From assembly GCF_000764205.1 (NCBI RefSeq), contig NZ_JQDZ01000038.1, positions 1 through 50,482 of the forward strand: DNA of 50,482 nt, written 5' to 3'. Positions 8,933 through 17,638 of this stretch are shown here, one piece after another. The number at the start of each line of letters is the position of its first letter. Position 1 is the first letter of the stretch. The position numbers were made by a program, and so were the translations under genes. Under the pieces are notes generated by a model that made no database searches, had not been told where the DNA came from, and saw nothing but the letters and a program-made list of their open reading frames with translations. This DNA comes from Thalassotalea sp. ND16A (GTDB lineage: Bacteria > Pseudomonadota > Gammaproteobacteria > Enterobacterales > Alteromonadaceae).

Positions 8933-10512
8933 CAGATAACCTTATGCCAACAGCAAACCAGCAAGCCATGACCTTAATGGTGCAAGGTACCACTTCAGAT
9001 GCGGGTAAAAGTACACTGGTGGCCGGAATTTGTCGTATTTTGGCCAGAGAGAAGGTGAACGTTGCGCCGTTTAAGCCGCAAAATATGGCACACAATAGTG
9101 CCGTAACCAAAGATGGCGGCGAAATTGGTCGTGCTCAGGCAGTGCAAGCGCATGCTGCACTTATTGAACCAGAAGTTGATTTTAATCCAATTTTGTTAAA
9201 ACCAAATTCCGATACCGGTGCGCAAGTAATTGTCCATGGTAAAGCGTTAACCTCGATGGAAGCGCAAAGTTATCACGATTATAAAAAGCAAGCGATGCAA
9301 GCAGTACTCGAATCGCATCAACGTTTAACCGAACGATTTGATTATATTATTGTGGAAGGCGCCGGCAGCCCGGCCGAAATCAATTTACGTGAAGGTGACA
9401 TCGCCAACATGGGTTTTGCCGAGCAAGTGGATTGCCCGGTAATATTAATTGCGGATATCGACCGTGGTGGTGTTTTTGCTCATTTGGTCGGCACCTTGGA
9501 GTTACTGTCGCCATCGGAGCAAAACCGGGTCGTTGGCTTTGTCATTAATCGGTTTCGCGGTGACATCAAGTTATTAGAGCCCGGTTTGGACTGGTTAGAG
9601 CAAAAAACCAAGAAACCGGTGCTAGCGGTATTACCCTACTTGCATGGTTTAACCATAGCGGCTGAAGATGCGGTAGATGAGCAACAGCAGTTAACTGATG
9701 TCACAGAAAATGGACAAAATAGCATTAAGGTGATTGTGCTGGTTACTCCGAGAATGAGTAATCATAGTGATTTTGATAATTTACGTTGGCATCCTAATAT
9801 TAACTTTCAGTTTATTTATGGCCAAGACCTTGATAGCCCTAATATTGATAGAGAAACAGCGCAACAACCCTTGCCCCCTTGTGACTTGCTAATTTTGCCG
9901 GGCAGTAAAAATGTACAAGCCGATTTAGCGTTTATCATACAACAAGGCTGGGATATCTGTATCAACAGGCATTTACGTTATGGCGGCAAGGTGATGGGTA
10001 TTTGTGGTGGCATGCAAATGCTTGGTCACACACTGGCCGATCCTGATGCGATAGAAAGCGAAGTGCCTATGAGCCAGGGCTTAGGCTTATTGCCATTAAC
10101 AACAACATTGAGCAAACAAAAAACCTTAACCAATGTCACTGGCACACTGCATTTGAACGAAAAAAATTGCGCCGTCAGTGGTTATGAGATCCATGCCGGC
10201 ATTACCAAGCGATTAGATTTAGACAATGAGCAGCAAGTTAACGCATTGATCAGTATTAATGGTAAAGACGAAGGGTATGTGAGTGCCGATCAGCAAATTA
10301 TCGGCAGCTATTGGCACGGAATTTTTGATACGCCGTCCGCTCTTAAGCTGATCATGCAATGGGCTGGCGCTATCCTTGGTGAAAGCAAAAGCTTCAAACA
10401 ACAACAAAATATCGCCATTGATAAACTGGCCGATGCCATCGCAGTTGATTTAGATTTTAACAAAATTAAGCAACTCGCACAGGTTAACAATATAAACGAT
10501 AAAAAGGTTTAA
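8929..10512 (+). CDS. cobQ: Cobyric acid synthase CobQ
   Basis: CobQ amidates adenosylcobyrinic acid a,c-diamide at four positions using glutamine and ATP. The N-terminal dethiobiotin-synthase-like domain has GTTSDAGKS (about residues 20-28) and [10 protein letters not shown]. The C-terminal class I glutaminase domain has the nucleophile Cys in [10 protein letters not shown] and the His in GSYWHGIFD. Its 527 residues are full length. The start overlaps the cobC stop (ATGA). No corrin-ring biosynthesis gene and no cbiB/cobD are in this operon, so the step before and the step after CobQ are not encoded here. Confidence 0.94.
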   Translation: MTDNLMPTANQQAMTLMVQGTTSDAGKSTLVAGICRILAREKVNVAPFKPQNMAHNSAVTKDGGEIGRAQAVQAHAALIEPEVDFNPILLKPNSDTGAQVIVHGKALTSMEAQSYHDYKKQAMQAVLESHQRLTERFDYIIVEGAGSPAEINLREGDIANMGFAEQVDCPVILIADIDRGGVFAHLVGTLELLSPSEQNRVVGFVINRFRGDIKLLEPGLDWLEQKTKKPVLAVLPYLHGLTIAAEDAVDEQQQLTDVTENGQNSIKVIVLVTPRMSNHSDFDNLRWHPNINFQFIYGQDLDSPNIDRETAQQPLPPCDLLILPGSKNVQADLAFIIQQGWDICINRHLRYGGKVMGICGGMQMLGHTLADPDAIESEVPMSQGLGLLPLTTTLSKQKTLTNVTGTLHLNEKNCAVSGYEIHAGITKRLDLDNEQQVNALISINGKDEGYVSADQQIIGSYWHGIFDTPSALKLIMQWAGAILGESKSFKQQQNIAIDKLADAIAVDLDFNKIKQLAQVNNINDKKV

Positions 10513-10516
10513 CATT

Positions 10517-11185
10517 ATGAGCACAGATAAGAGAACAGAAGCTGCAAGCGAAGAGGCGACAAGCAAAGATGAAGCGACGAGTAAAGCCGCCACCCGCAAG
10601 GCCGAAAAGCATCAAGCTCGCCAGCAACGTCTAAAAGAACAAGTGGATCAGCGCATCAAAAATGCCACCGATGAAAAAGGCTTGCTGATCGTGATCACCG
10701 GTAATGGCAAAGGCAAATCAACCTCTGGCTTTGGTACTGTTGCCCGTGCAGTTGGTCACGGTTTAAAAGCATCGGTGGTACAATTTATTAAAGGTACCTG
10801 GGAATGTGGCGAGCGTAATTTGCTCGAACAGCATGACGTTGATTTTTATGTCATGGGGACCGGATTTACCTGGGAAACCCAAAACAAAGAAAAAGACACT
10901 GCCGCCGCGCAACTGGCCTGGAGCGATACGCAAACGTTGTTAACCGATAACACGGTTGATCTGGTGCTACTGGATGAAATCACCTACATGGTGACATACG
11001 GCTATATCGATTTGGATGAGGTGATCAGTGCATTAACCAATCGTCCGAAAAATCAACATGTGATCATTACCGGCAGAGCCTGTCACCGCCGCTTAATCGA
11101 GTTGGCCGACACAGTTTCCGAAGTGCAACCTATAAAACATGCCTTTGATAATGGCATCAAAGCGCAAGCTGGCATCGACTGGTAA
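10517..11185 (+). CDS. btuR: Corrinoid adenosyltransferase BtuR/CobA
   Basis: Transfers the adenosyl group of ATP to cob(I)alamin or cob(I)inamide in the cytosol. The P-loop-like GNGKGKST is at about residues 62-69, followed by QFIKGTWECGERNLL and the LDEITYMVTYGY and TGRACHRRLIELAD segments typical of CobA. The first 45 residues are a charged Ala/Glu/Lys-rich tail with repeats of EATSKDEATSKAATRK that is probably disordered. The start lies 4 bases after cobQ, so the gene is in the same operon. Confidence 0.94.
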   Translation: MSTDKRTEAASEEATSKDEATSKAATRKAEKHQARQQRLKEQVDQRIKNATDEKGLLIVITGNGKGKSTSGFGTVARAVGHGLKASVVQFIKGTWECGERNLLEQHDVDFYVMGTGFTWETQNKEKDTAAAQLAWSDTQTLLTDNTVDLVLLDEITYMVTYGYIDLDEVISALTNRPKNQHVIITGRACHRRLIELADTVSEVQPIKHAFDNGIKAQAGIDW

Positions 11186-11200
11186 CGGATAAAAACGCTA

Positions 11201-12184
11201 ATGACTAAAAAATTGAAAATCATATTCGTTGTAGCCGTACTTTTCGTTGTCATATTGCTAAAAAATATGCTTTTACCTGACAGCTCTAACGTAGTTACGG
11301 CGGTAACAACTGACGTAGTGAGTGCAATTAGCAATGAAGTGGCAGATGATAAAACAACGACAAGCAGCGTTGATTATAGCCAGCAAAAAATCATTGCTCT
11401 TGCACCACATGTGGTCGAAGTGTTGTTCGATCTCGGCGTTGGTGAGCGTATTGTCGCCACCACTGAACATTCTGATTTTCCCGCGCAAGCGCTGGATATC
11501 CCAAGAATTGGTAATTACGCCCGATTAAAAATAGAACAAATCCTTGCGCATCAACCCGACCTTATTATCGCCTGGCGTACCGGTAATCCGAGTGATGACT
11601 TGCAGCGCCTGGAACAACTTGGCTTGAACATTGTTTATTCTGATCCGGTGAATTTATCGGATGTGGCGAAAGAGTTTCGTTTATTTGGACAATTAACCGG
11701 CAAAGCAACAATAGCCGAACAAAAAGCGCAATCCTTTGAGCAAAGCCTAAATGCGTTACAACAAAAATATCAGGATAAACAAGATATTAAAGTATTTTAT
11801 GAGCTCTGGTCGAAACCGCTGACGACAGTGGCGAAAAATGCCTGGCCGCAACAACATTTAAGCATTTGTGGCGCCAGTAATCCATTTGTGAATTTGGTTA
11901 ATGATTACCCACAAATCAACATTGAACAAATCATCGTCGCAGATCCTGATTTAATCATTCAGCCAATGTCGCAAGGTGAACCGAATCCAGATGCCATCGA
12001 CTGGCAAAAATTTCCACAGGTAAATGCGGCAAAGCATCAACAGCTGTTACAACCAAATTCCGATATGTTGCATCGGATGAGTTACCGCTTATTAACCGAG
12101 CTGGAATTACTTTGTGAAAACATCGATAACAGTCGAAATTACTATCAACAATTAGCTGTCCAGCAACCGAACCAGGTAAACTAA
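11201..12184 (+). CDS. btuF: Periplasmic cobalamin-binding protein BtuF-like
   Basis: Class III substrate-binding protein for the BtuCD importer. The binding domain starts near residue 62 (QKIIALAPHVVEVLFDLG) and keeps the family pattern LGVGERIVATTEHSDFP, LKIEQILAHQPDLIIAWR and the late PDLIIQPM. One strong hydrophobic helix occupies residues 5-25, followed by a 35-residue Ser/Thr/Val-rich linker. No obvious signal-peptidase site follows the helix, so the protein may stay membrane-tethered. It is the last gene of the riboswitch-1 operon, 15 bases after btuR and far from btuCD. Confidence 0.88.
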   Translation: MTKKLKIIFVVAVLFVVILLKNMLLPDSSNVVTAVTTDVVSAISNEVADDKTTTSSVDYSQQKIIALAPHVVEVLFDLGVGERIVATTEHSDFPAQALDIPRIGNYARLKIEQILAHQPDLIIAWRTGNPSDDLQRLEQLGLNIVYSDPVNLSDVAKEFRLFGQLTGKATIAEQKAQSFEQSLNALQQKYQDKQDIKVFYELWSKPLTTVAKNAWPQQHLSICGASNPFVNLVNDYPQINIEQIIVADPDLIIQPMSQGEPNPDAIDWQKFPQVNAAKHQQLLQPNSDMLHRMSYRLLTELELLCENIDNSRNYYQQLAVQQPNQVN

Positions 12185-12206
12185 AGACAGATAATTAAAC
12201 ACCATT

Positions 12207-12245
12207 TGAGTCGATGCTGGCATATTTTGTCAGCCCAGACTCAAT
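12207..12245 (+). terminator. Possible weak terminator hairpin after btuF
   Basis: An interrupted inverted repeat (TTGAGTC with inner GCTG, then CAGC and GACTCAA) lies about 25 bases after btuF. No proper U-run follows, so termination is uncertain; it could also be a processing or mRNA-stability hairpin between operon 1 and riboswitch 2. Confidence 0.35.
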
Positions 12246-12380
12246 ATTACACTCGGTAAGTTTATTAAACATTGATAAAACTTTACTGAATATTTTACAT
12301 CGCTCAGGTGTTTGCAAGGCAGCAATGCCAATTTGATTAGTTAAGTGGTCAACTTGGTATTCACGGCCTAAAGCAAACTA

Positions 12381-12522
12381 GCTCTGCAACACTGCAGAGT
12401 TTTGGGAAACAGGTAAACGGATACGCCAACATGGCAAAGTTATTCCTGTACTGCCCCCGCAACGGTAATTTAGAGCTCGGCGTTCGCACGAGAACTAATA
12501 AGTCCGGAGACCTGCCTCAGCG
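12381..12522 (+). promoter_or_regulatory. Cobalamin riboswitch 2
   Basis: A second AdoCbl riboswitch. Blocks in order: GGGAAACAGG, ACGCCAACATGGC, CTGCCCCCGCAACGGTAA, and the 3' block AAGTCCGGAGACCTGCC. It ends about 44 bases before the btuB start codon, close enough that control of translation initiation is plausible. Its sequence differs strongly from riboswitch 1, so it is not a recent duplication. Confidence 0.92.
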
Positions 12523-12565
12523 TTAATTTTTTTCAGGTGCGGTGGGCATCTTAAGTGAGGAAATA

Positions 12566-14491
12566 ATGCAAACAAACAACACAAACACAACCGTTTTAAA
12601 CAAAGGCTTAATCGCAATTGCCATCGGCTTAACGTTATCAAGTCAGCAATCTTTAGCCGTGACTATCGATGAAAACATCCTAATTACTGCCAATCGCTCG
12701 CAGCAAGAGCAGTTTTTATCTCTATCTTCGGCAGACATTATCACCAGCGATGAAATCAAAGCCATGCAAGTGAGCAGCGTTACCGATATCCTAAATACGA
12801 TTGCCGGTATCAATGTCGTCAATCAAGGTGGCTCAGGCCAATCAAGTTCCGTATTTATGCGTGGTACCAACTCAAACCATAGCTTAGTACTGATTGATGG
12901 CGTACGAGTAAGCTCTGCAACTTTGGGCAGCACTAATTTCAGTGCGATGTCACCAAGCCAGATCTCACGCATCGAAGTGGTAAAAGGTCCGCGCGCCGCA
13001 CTTTGGGGCAGCGATGCCATTGGCGGTGTCATTCAAATATTCACCAAACAGCATGCTGCCGGTGAGGGCGCTGTCAGTGTCGGTATCGGCAGCAATGGCT
13101 ATGTTCAGGGCGATGCCGCGATTGGTTTGGGCAATGAACAGCATAGTTTAACTATCTCAGTATCAACAGAAAGCAGTGATGGCTTTAATGCTTATCATTC
13201 AGATCCATTGAATGATTATGACATTAACGAAGACGACGATGATGGTTATGACCGCTTCAGCATCAGTGCCGTGGGTAAAAGCCAAGTCACTAATACCTTA
13301 TCATTGCATCTGGCCTCGCGTTTTGAGTCGGGTAACAGTGAATTTGATGCTTCCTATCCTGATCAACCTTGTTGGAATGATCCTGCCACCGCTTGTCCGG
13401 TCTATTACGCCAACGAACAGGACCATGAAAACTATTCAGTAAAACTGTCTAGCCAATATCAGGGCGATAACATCTTCAGTGAAGTTGCCATCGCAACTAG
13501 CCAAGATCAAGGCGAATCTTTTGGCAATGACACGCAAAAGAGCCGAATTACTACCGAGCGCGATCAAGTCAGCTTTATCAATCAGTACAGTTTTACTGGC
13601 CAAAGTAGTGTGAACCTTGGCCTCGAATATTACAACGAAACAGTATCTACTAGTAGTGACCTGGACCCCTGGACTGCTGATTTTCAAAGCTGGGCAGAAG
13701 ACGAACGTGATGTAAGTGCAGTATTCTTACAAGGCCGCCATCAACAGGGACAATTGTTATTAGAAGCTGCGGTTCGCTATGATGATATTGAAAGATTAGG
13801 TAGTGAAACCACTTACAATGCCTCAATTGGCTATCAACCAAGTGACGACTGGCTAGTAAGTTTAAACCGCGGCACAGGTTTTAAAGCGCCAACGTTTAAT
13901 GATTTGTATTGGCCTGGATCAGGCAACCCGGACTTAAAGCCTGAAGAAATCACCAATACTGAAATTTTAGTGCGTCATCAGTTTACCGACAATACCCTGG
14001 ATGGCAGTGTGGAAGTGACAGTATTCGATTCAGAAATTACCAATCTGATCGCCTGGGCACCCAATGAATTTGGTTTATGGTTCCCGGCCAACATTAACGC
14101 TGCAGACATCCGAGGCGTTGAAGCCACTGTAACCGCGAACTTTAATAGCATTCACAATACCTTAGCAATTGCTTTTGTTGAGGCTGAAGACGGTGACACG
14201 GGTAAGCAGTTATTACGCCGTCCAGAACTGACTGCCACCTATGCTATTGACTATCACTGGCAAGATTTTAGCTTCTCTGGCATGGTGACTTATCGTGACG
14301 AAAGTATCGATTCTGGCGATGCGAAACTCGACAGCTATGTCTTGCTGGATCTCGGTGTGAGCTATCAGGCGACAGCTAATTTAAGCGTTAACGCCAAGGT
14401 AAATAACCTGCTTGATGAAGAATATGAAACCGCGCTTAACTACCTTGCTGATGGTACTAATTATAAGGCCTCAATCACGTACAGTTTCTAA
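12566..14491 (+). CDS. btuB: TonB-dependent B12 receptor BtuB
   Basis: Outer-membrane beta-barrel that imports cobalamin with TonB energy. After a signal peptide (hydrophobic segment GLIAIAIGLTLSS, then SLA) comes a short TonB-box-like region, the plug domain (DILNTIAGINVVNQGG, SVFMRGTNSNHSLVLIDGVRV, VEVVKGPRAALWGSDAIGGVI-type pattern) and a barrel ending in the aromatic YKASITYSF. The ATG at 12566 is chosen because GAGGA at 12555-12560 is well spaced; the in-frame GTG at 12542 lacks a site. The 641 residues equal the usual BtuB size. Riboswitch 2 precedes it and supports B12 as ligand. Confidence 0.93.
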   Translation: MQTNNTNTTVLNKGLIAIAIGLTLSSQQSLAVTIDENILITANRSQQEQFLSLSSADIITSDEIKAMQVSSVTDILNTIAGINVVNQGGSGQSSSVFMRGTNSNHSLVLIDGVRVSSATLGSTNFSAMSPSQISRIEVVKGPRAALWGSDAIGGVIQIFTKQHAAGEGAVSVGIGSNGYVQGDAAIGLGNEQHSLTISVSTESSDGFNAYHSDPLNDYDINEDDDDGYDRFSISAVGKSQVTNTLSLHLASRFESGNSEFDASYPDQPCWNDPATACPVYYANEQDHENYSVKLSSQYQGDNIFSEVAIATSQDQGESFGNDTQKSRITTERDQVSFINQYSFTGQSSVNLGLEYYNETVSTSSDLDPWTADFQSWAEDERDVSAVFLQGRHQQGQLLLEAAVRYDDIERLGSETTYNASIGYQPSDDWLVSLNRGTGFKAPTFNDLYWPGSGNPDLKPEEITNTEILVRHQFTDNTLDGSVEVTVFDSEITNLIAWAPNEFGLWFPANINAADIRGVEATVTANFNSIHNTLAIAFVEAEDGDTGKQLLRRPELTATYAIDYHWQDFSFSGMVTYRDESIDSGDAKLDSYVLLDLGVSYQATANLSVNAKVNNLLDEEYETALNYLADGTNYKASITYSF

Positions 14492-14518
14492 ATTGACAAC
14501 AAATTTTAGAGTTTAATC

Positions 14519-14557
14519 AAAGCACATTTTAATAGTATTAAAATGTGCTTTTTTTTA
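14519..14557 (+). terminator. Intrinsic terminator after btuB
   Basis: AAAGCACATTTTAAT and its complement ATTAAAATGTGCTTT form a long stem with a tiny loop followed by eight T. It lies 28 bases after btuB and ends the B12 block. Confidence 0.9.
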
Positions 14558-14568
14558 CTATGCTAATT

Positions 14569-14832
14569 AATACCAATTCTATTAAGCTTTTCCCAACTCA
14601 GAGCTGTGTCAGAGGTTCAATAATAAACTAAATTTTATTGGTATAGTTATTCTATATTAATTGGATTTTGTAAAATTAGTGGGTCACTGACAAGCTCCCA
14701 AGGGTGAGTTTAAAAGGCATATAGCCTTCTTTACTAATTTTAACAATGGAATAACCATTCTCTGCAATTAGTGCCTTGTCTATAAGACTTTTAATTCTCA
14801 CTGAGTGATAAAAAGCTTAGTAGACTTGGTAT
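14569..14832. mobile_element. MITE-like element with 21-bp terminal inverted repeats
   Basis: TACCAATTCTATTAAGCTTT(T) at the left end and its near-complement (AAAAGC...TTGGTA) at 14812-14832 match at 19 of 21 positions. The element is about 264 bp, holds no convincing gene, and is flanked by TA on both sides, which fits a Tc1/mariner-IS630 style non-autonomous element. Internal motifs (GGAATAACCATT, GTGCCTTG) recur at the window start. The transposase family is inferred only from the TA flanks. Confidence 0.6.
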
Positions 14833-14858
14833 ACCATTAACTCAAATGAGAACTGATA

Positions 14859-15869
14859 ATGATAGATTACCGCTCTGACACTGTAACCAAACCAACACCT
14901 GAGATGATGCAAGCCATGCTCAATGCCGAAGTCGGTGATGATGTTTATGGTGACGACCCATCGGTAAATGCTTTCGAAGCGCGCATGGCCAAGCTTTCTG
15001 GTTTTCAGGCGGCGATGATCGTTTGCTCCGGCACTCAGTCTAATTTGTGTGCCCTGCTTGCTCATTGTGGCAGAGGTGAAGAATATATTGTTGGCCAGGG
15101 CTATCATGCTTACCTTTATGAGGCCGGCGGTGCCGCGGTATTAGGTAGTGTGGTGCCACAACCAATCAAAGTACAATCTAGCGGTGAACTTTCCTTTGCC
15201 GATATCGCCGCGGTGATCAAAGAAGATGATCAACATTTTGCCATCACGAAATTGCTTAGCCTGGAAAATAGTTATTGCGGCAAGGTGATCCCGATGGAGT
15301 ATTTTAGCGAAGCAAGAATATTTGCCGATCAGCACGGTTTGGCGATTCACCTAGATGGAGCTCGTATTTTTAATGCCCTAACCGCCATCGGCGTTGAGTT
15401 AAAAGATATTTGCCAGTATGTTGACTCAATCTCGGTGTGTTTTTCCAAAGGCTTAGGTACACCTATGGGTTCTGTACTTTGTGGCAGTAGCGATTTTATC
15501 GCTAAAGCCCGACGTATACGTAAAATGGTCGGTGGTGGCACTCGGCAAGCGGGGATCATGGCCAAAGCCATGGATCACGCTTTGGATCACAATATTGAAC
15601 GTTTACAGGTTGATCATGCCAACGCCGTATTGCTGGCGGATTTATTAACGGAAAGTGACAAACTTAAAGTGATCACACCACAAACCAATATGGTTTATAT
15701 CGACTTGGACGACAGCATTGATGGTGATCTGTTAGCGAAATTATTGCTGGCCGAAGGCATACAAATTTCTGCCGGACAAAATTTACGTCTGGTCACCCAC
15801 CTGGACATCAATACTGCGGACATTATCTATACTGCTGATACCATCAAAGAGTGTCTAAAGCTGTTGTGA
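14859..15869 (+). CDS. ltaE: Low-specificity L-threonine aldolase
   Basis: PLP enzyme that cleaves L-threonine (and allo-threonine) to glycine and acetaldehyde. The 336 residues start with the hallmark MIDYRSDTVTKPTPEM. DDVYGDDPSVNAFE, the HLDGARIFNA segment, and the PLP lysine in SVCFSKGLGTPMGSVL are all intact. The ATG lies 27 bases past the MITE at 14569-14832, so promoter elements may come from or be displaced by that element. No operon partner is visible. Confidence 0.93.
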   Translation: MIDYRSDTVTKPTPEMMQAMLNAEVGDDVYGDDPSVNAFEARMAKLSGFQAAMIVCSGTQSNLCALLAHCGRGEEYIVGQGYHAYLYEAGGAAVLGSVVPQPIKVQSSGELSFADIAAVIKEDDQHFAITKLLSLENSYCGKVIPMEYFSEARIFADQHGLAIHLDGARIFNALTAIGVELKDICQYVDSISVCFSKGLGTPMGSVLCGSSDFIAKARRIRKMVGGGTRQAGIMAKAMDHALDHNIERLQVDHANAVLLADLLTESDKLKVITPQTNMVYIDLDDSIDGDLLAKLLLAEGIQISAGQNLRLVTHLDINTADIIYTADTIKECLKLL

Positions 15870-15984
15870 TCTCTAATTTATTGGCTCTATTTGAGCTTAA
15901 AAGACGATAAATGGCAATTTGCCGACCGATTGATGATTACAAATTAAGTTTACAATGGCACTTTTTCTAGGCTCGTTATAACCT
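15870..15984. other. Gap before repeat, no gene seen
   Basis: Nothing coding is supported between ltaE and the repeat. GGCTCTATTTGAGCTT at about 15883-15898 resembles the two ends of the module described at 33389-33428 with its middle removed. The downstream part to 16247 is repeat plus the likely promoter of the acyltransferase gene. Confidence 0.4.
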
Positions 15985-16126
15985 GAAGGAGGTCCCACAT
16001 CTCGCTAGTGCTCGTGATGGGATGACGGCGTATTTTTTCTAAAATTGTATAGCTCCTTATGGCACTGAACTGCCGGTTCAAACCTGACATCTTGCCTTCC
16101 TTTTTAGAACCCAATCGAATAAATGA
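15985..16126 (-). repeat. Dispersed repeat, family B copy 1
   Basis: Read on the minus strand this copy runs from TTATTCGATTGGGTTCTAA through AAGGAAGG, an ATG-TCAGG, a TCAGTGCCA block, GAGCT, AGAAAAAATAC and CCGTCATCCC to GGGACCTCC. The same order is found at 32953-33089 on the plus strand with roughly three quarters identity. The palindromic core is the GTCATCCC/GGGACCTCC part. No transposase is encoded. Confidence 0.75.
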
Positions 16127-16247
16127 AAAAGCCGGTTTGTGGAAAACGGTATGCGAGCATAGTAAAAACCTACTCTAAATCAATATTCTCTACCGCTTAC
16201 ATGCTACAATCTTAGCTATCTTCATCGTAACAACAATCCCGATTATC

Positions 16248-17120
16248 ATGGCTAAAAAAGCACTCCCCATTCGTGATAAAACCATCTTCGACGGTATTTT
16301 CACTAAATATTTTTTAAAATTTCTTTTTACCCTTTGGTTTAAGATTGCCGGTTGGAAGCTTTGCAAAAATGCGCCTGAAGGGGCTGGTGTGGCTATTGCG
16401 GCACCTCATACCTCAAATTGGGATTTTTTTTACGCTCTTGGTGCTGCCATACTACAAGATGTGAAAATATACTTTTCCATTAAAGATAGCTTATGCCGGG
16501 TACCTGTATTAGGCACTTGGTTAATGTATCTTGGTGCTATTCCTATTGATCGTTCAGCAAAAGGTGTTGGTCAAGTTCAGCAAATCAAAAACTTTATCAA
16601 TAACCAAAAATTGAACCGAGTGTTTTTCTTATTTACCCCTGAAGGTACCCGCGGTGCAGTACCTAAATGGAAAACAGGCTTTTACCATGTTGCCCAAGGT
16701 TGTGGTTTGCCCATATTTTTAGCTAAAGTGGATTATCTTAGTAAAGAATCGGGTGTTTTTCATACCTTTAAATTAACTGATAATAAAGAGGATGATATTA
16801 GGGCGATGCAGGCTTCTTATGAGAGTATTCAAGGTAAGTTCCCGTTACATCAATACCCGCCATACACAGGTAGCATGCCAAAAATATCTGAAGCAGAAGC
16901 CAAAATAATCAAGGCCATGTACTCTTTTAAAGGCGTAGCCACTAAAATGGAAATCACCGCCAAAGCTAAACTGGGTGAACTATCAACGACCATGTTAGAC
17001 TTTTTGATTGAGAAAGGCATGTTAGAAAAAGTCTCATCTTCTACTAATAAGAACGAGCCTAGCTATCAACTGACTTTTGCTGGTAGGGGTTGTTTTCTTC
17101 ATTTATCGCCGAGTGTTTAG
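16248..17120 (+). CDS. PlsC-like acyltransferase with C-terminal extra domain
   Basis: Member of the lysophospholipid/glycerol acyltransferase superfamily, 290 residues. The HX4D catalytic motif is in APHTSNWDFF near residues 53-61, and the acceptor-site motif is FTPEGTRGAVPKWKTGFYHVA. One hydrophobic segment lies at residues 20-35, so it probably sits on the inner face of the inner membrane. Residues about 205-285 are an addition: AEAKIIKAMYSFKGVATKMEI and a following LDFLIEKGMLEKV ... YQLTFAGRG pattern resembles a winged helix. Acceptor lipid is unknown. It stands alone between repeat regions. Confidence 0.8.
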   Translation: MAKKALPIRDKTIFDGIFTKYFLKFLFTLWFKIAGWKLCKNAPEGAGVAIAAPHTSNWDFFYALGAAILQDVKIYFSIKDSLCRVPVLGTWLMYLGAIPIDRSAKGVGQVQQIKNFINNQKLNRVFFLFTPEGTRGAVPKWKTGFYHVAQGCGLPIFLAKVDYLSKESGVFHTFKLTDNKEDDIRAMQASYESIQGKFPLHQYPPYTGSMPKISEAEAKIIKAMYSFKGVATKMEITAKAKLGELSTTMLDFLIEKGMLEKVSSSTNKNEPSYQLTFAGRGCFLHLSPSV

Positions 17121-17282
17121 CTATTATTCACTGTAGCAAGCTGTCATAGCTCTATAAGGCCAACAACGGAAGGTTGAATTTATCAGCTACTCGCTTTCGC
17201 CATGCGCATATACAAGTCATAAAAACGAATTAGTGAACCTCCGCTTTCGTTTCAAAGTGATCCTTAGGCTAGTATAAATACA
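17121..17282. other. Intergenic stretch, nothing recognised
   Basis: Downstream of the acyltransferase gene there is no ORF of note and no clear terminator before the repeat at 17283. The sequence includes short CGCTTTCG repeats (about 17187 and 17242) only. Confidence 0.4.
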
Positions 17283-17460
17283 GCGTCATGCCGGCGCAGG
17301 CCGATACCTCCTGACGTATGCTGAGGATATAAAACAATTATTTTTAGGCACATTATATCTGAAGGGAGGTTGCGGCCTCGGCTCTGGCATCCATGCTTCG
17401 CTCTACCTCCTCCATCCTTGGAGTCGTTCGCCGCAATGACGTGGTTAATTGTTTCTGAAT
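17283..17460 (+). repeat. Dispersed repeat, family A copy 3, with insertion
   Basis: Starts with a degenerate GCGTCATGCCGGCGCAGGCC and contains GGAGGTTGCGGCCT, then after about 51 extra bases resumes with CGCCGCAATGACGTGGTTAATTGTTTC. Copies 1 and 2 of the family have the two halves directly joined. The extra piece is absent from those copies and sits exactly in the palindrome loop. Confidence 0.7.
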
Positions 17461-17462
17461 AT

Positions 17463-17495
17463 AAATCAACAACTAACGCTAATAGAGCTAATTTA
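17463..17495 (+). repeat. Repeat module C, copy 1
   Basis: CAACAACTAACGCTAATAGAGC resembles the module at 33389-33428 and its inverted copy at 48271-48310. It lies immediately next to a family A palindrome here. Confidence 0.55.
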
Positions 17496-17587
17496 CTAGA
17501 CCTACCCTGGCAATTCTCAGTTAATTTATCCCTGAATTAGATACCATTCTAAAGGTGTCCTGCCGGGTATAAGCATCATCCTTGTGC

Positions 17588-17620
17588 AAAAAAAAGGGTC
17601 GACAAATGTCGACCCAAAAG
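17588..17620 (-). terminator. Intrinsic terminator of astB
   Basis: GGGTCGACA and TGTCGACCC form a 9-bp perfect stem with a 2-base loop at 17596-17615; on the minus strand it is followed by eight T. It lies just past the astB stop codon. Confidence 0.9.
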
Positions 17621-17638
17621 AAAAGTGGCGGGAGCTAC

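Noticed and set aside
12207-12245. Hairpin after btuF as a sigma-54 promoter (TGGCAT)
   Set aside because: The -12 element at the required spacing is missing.
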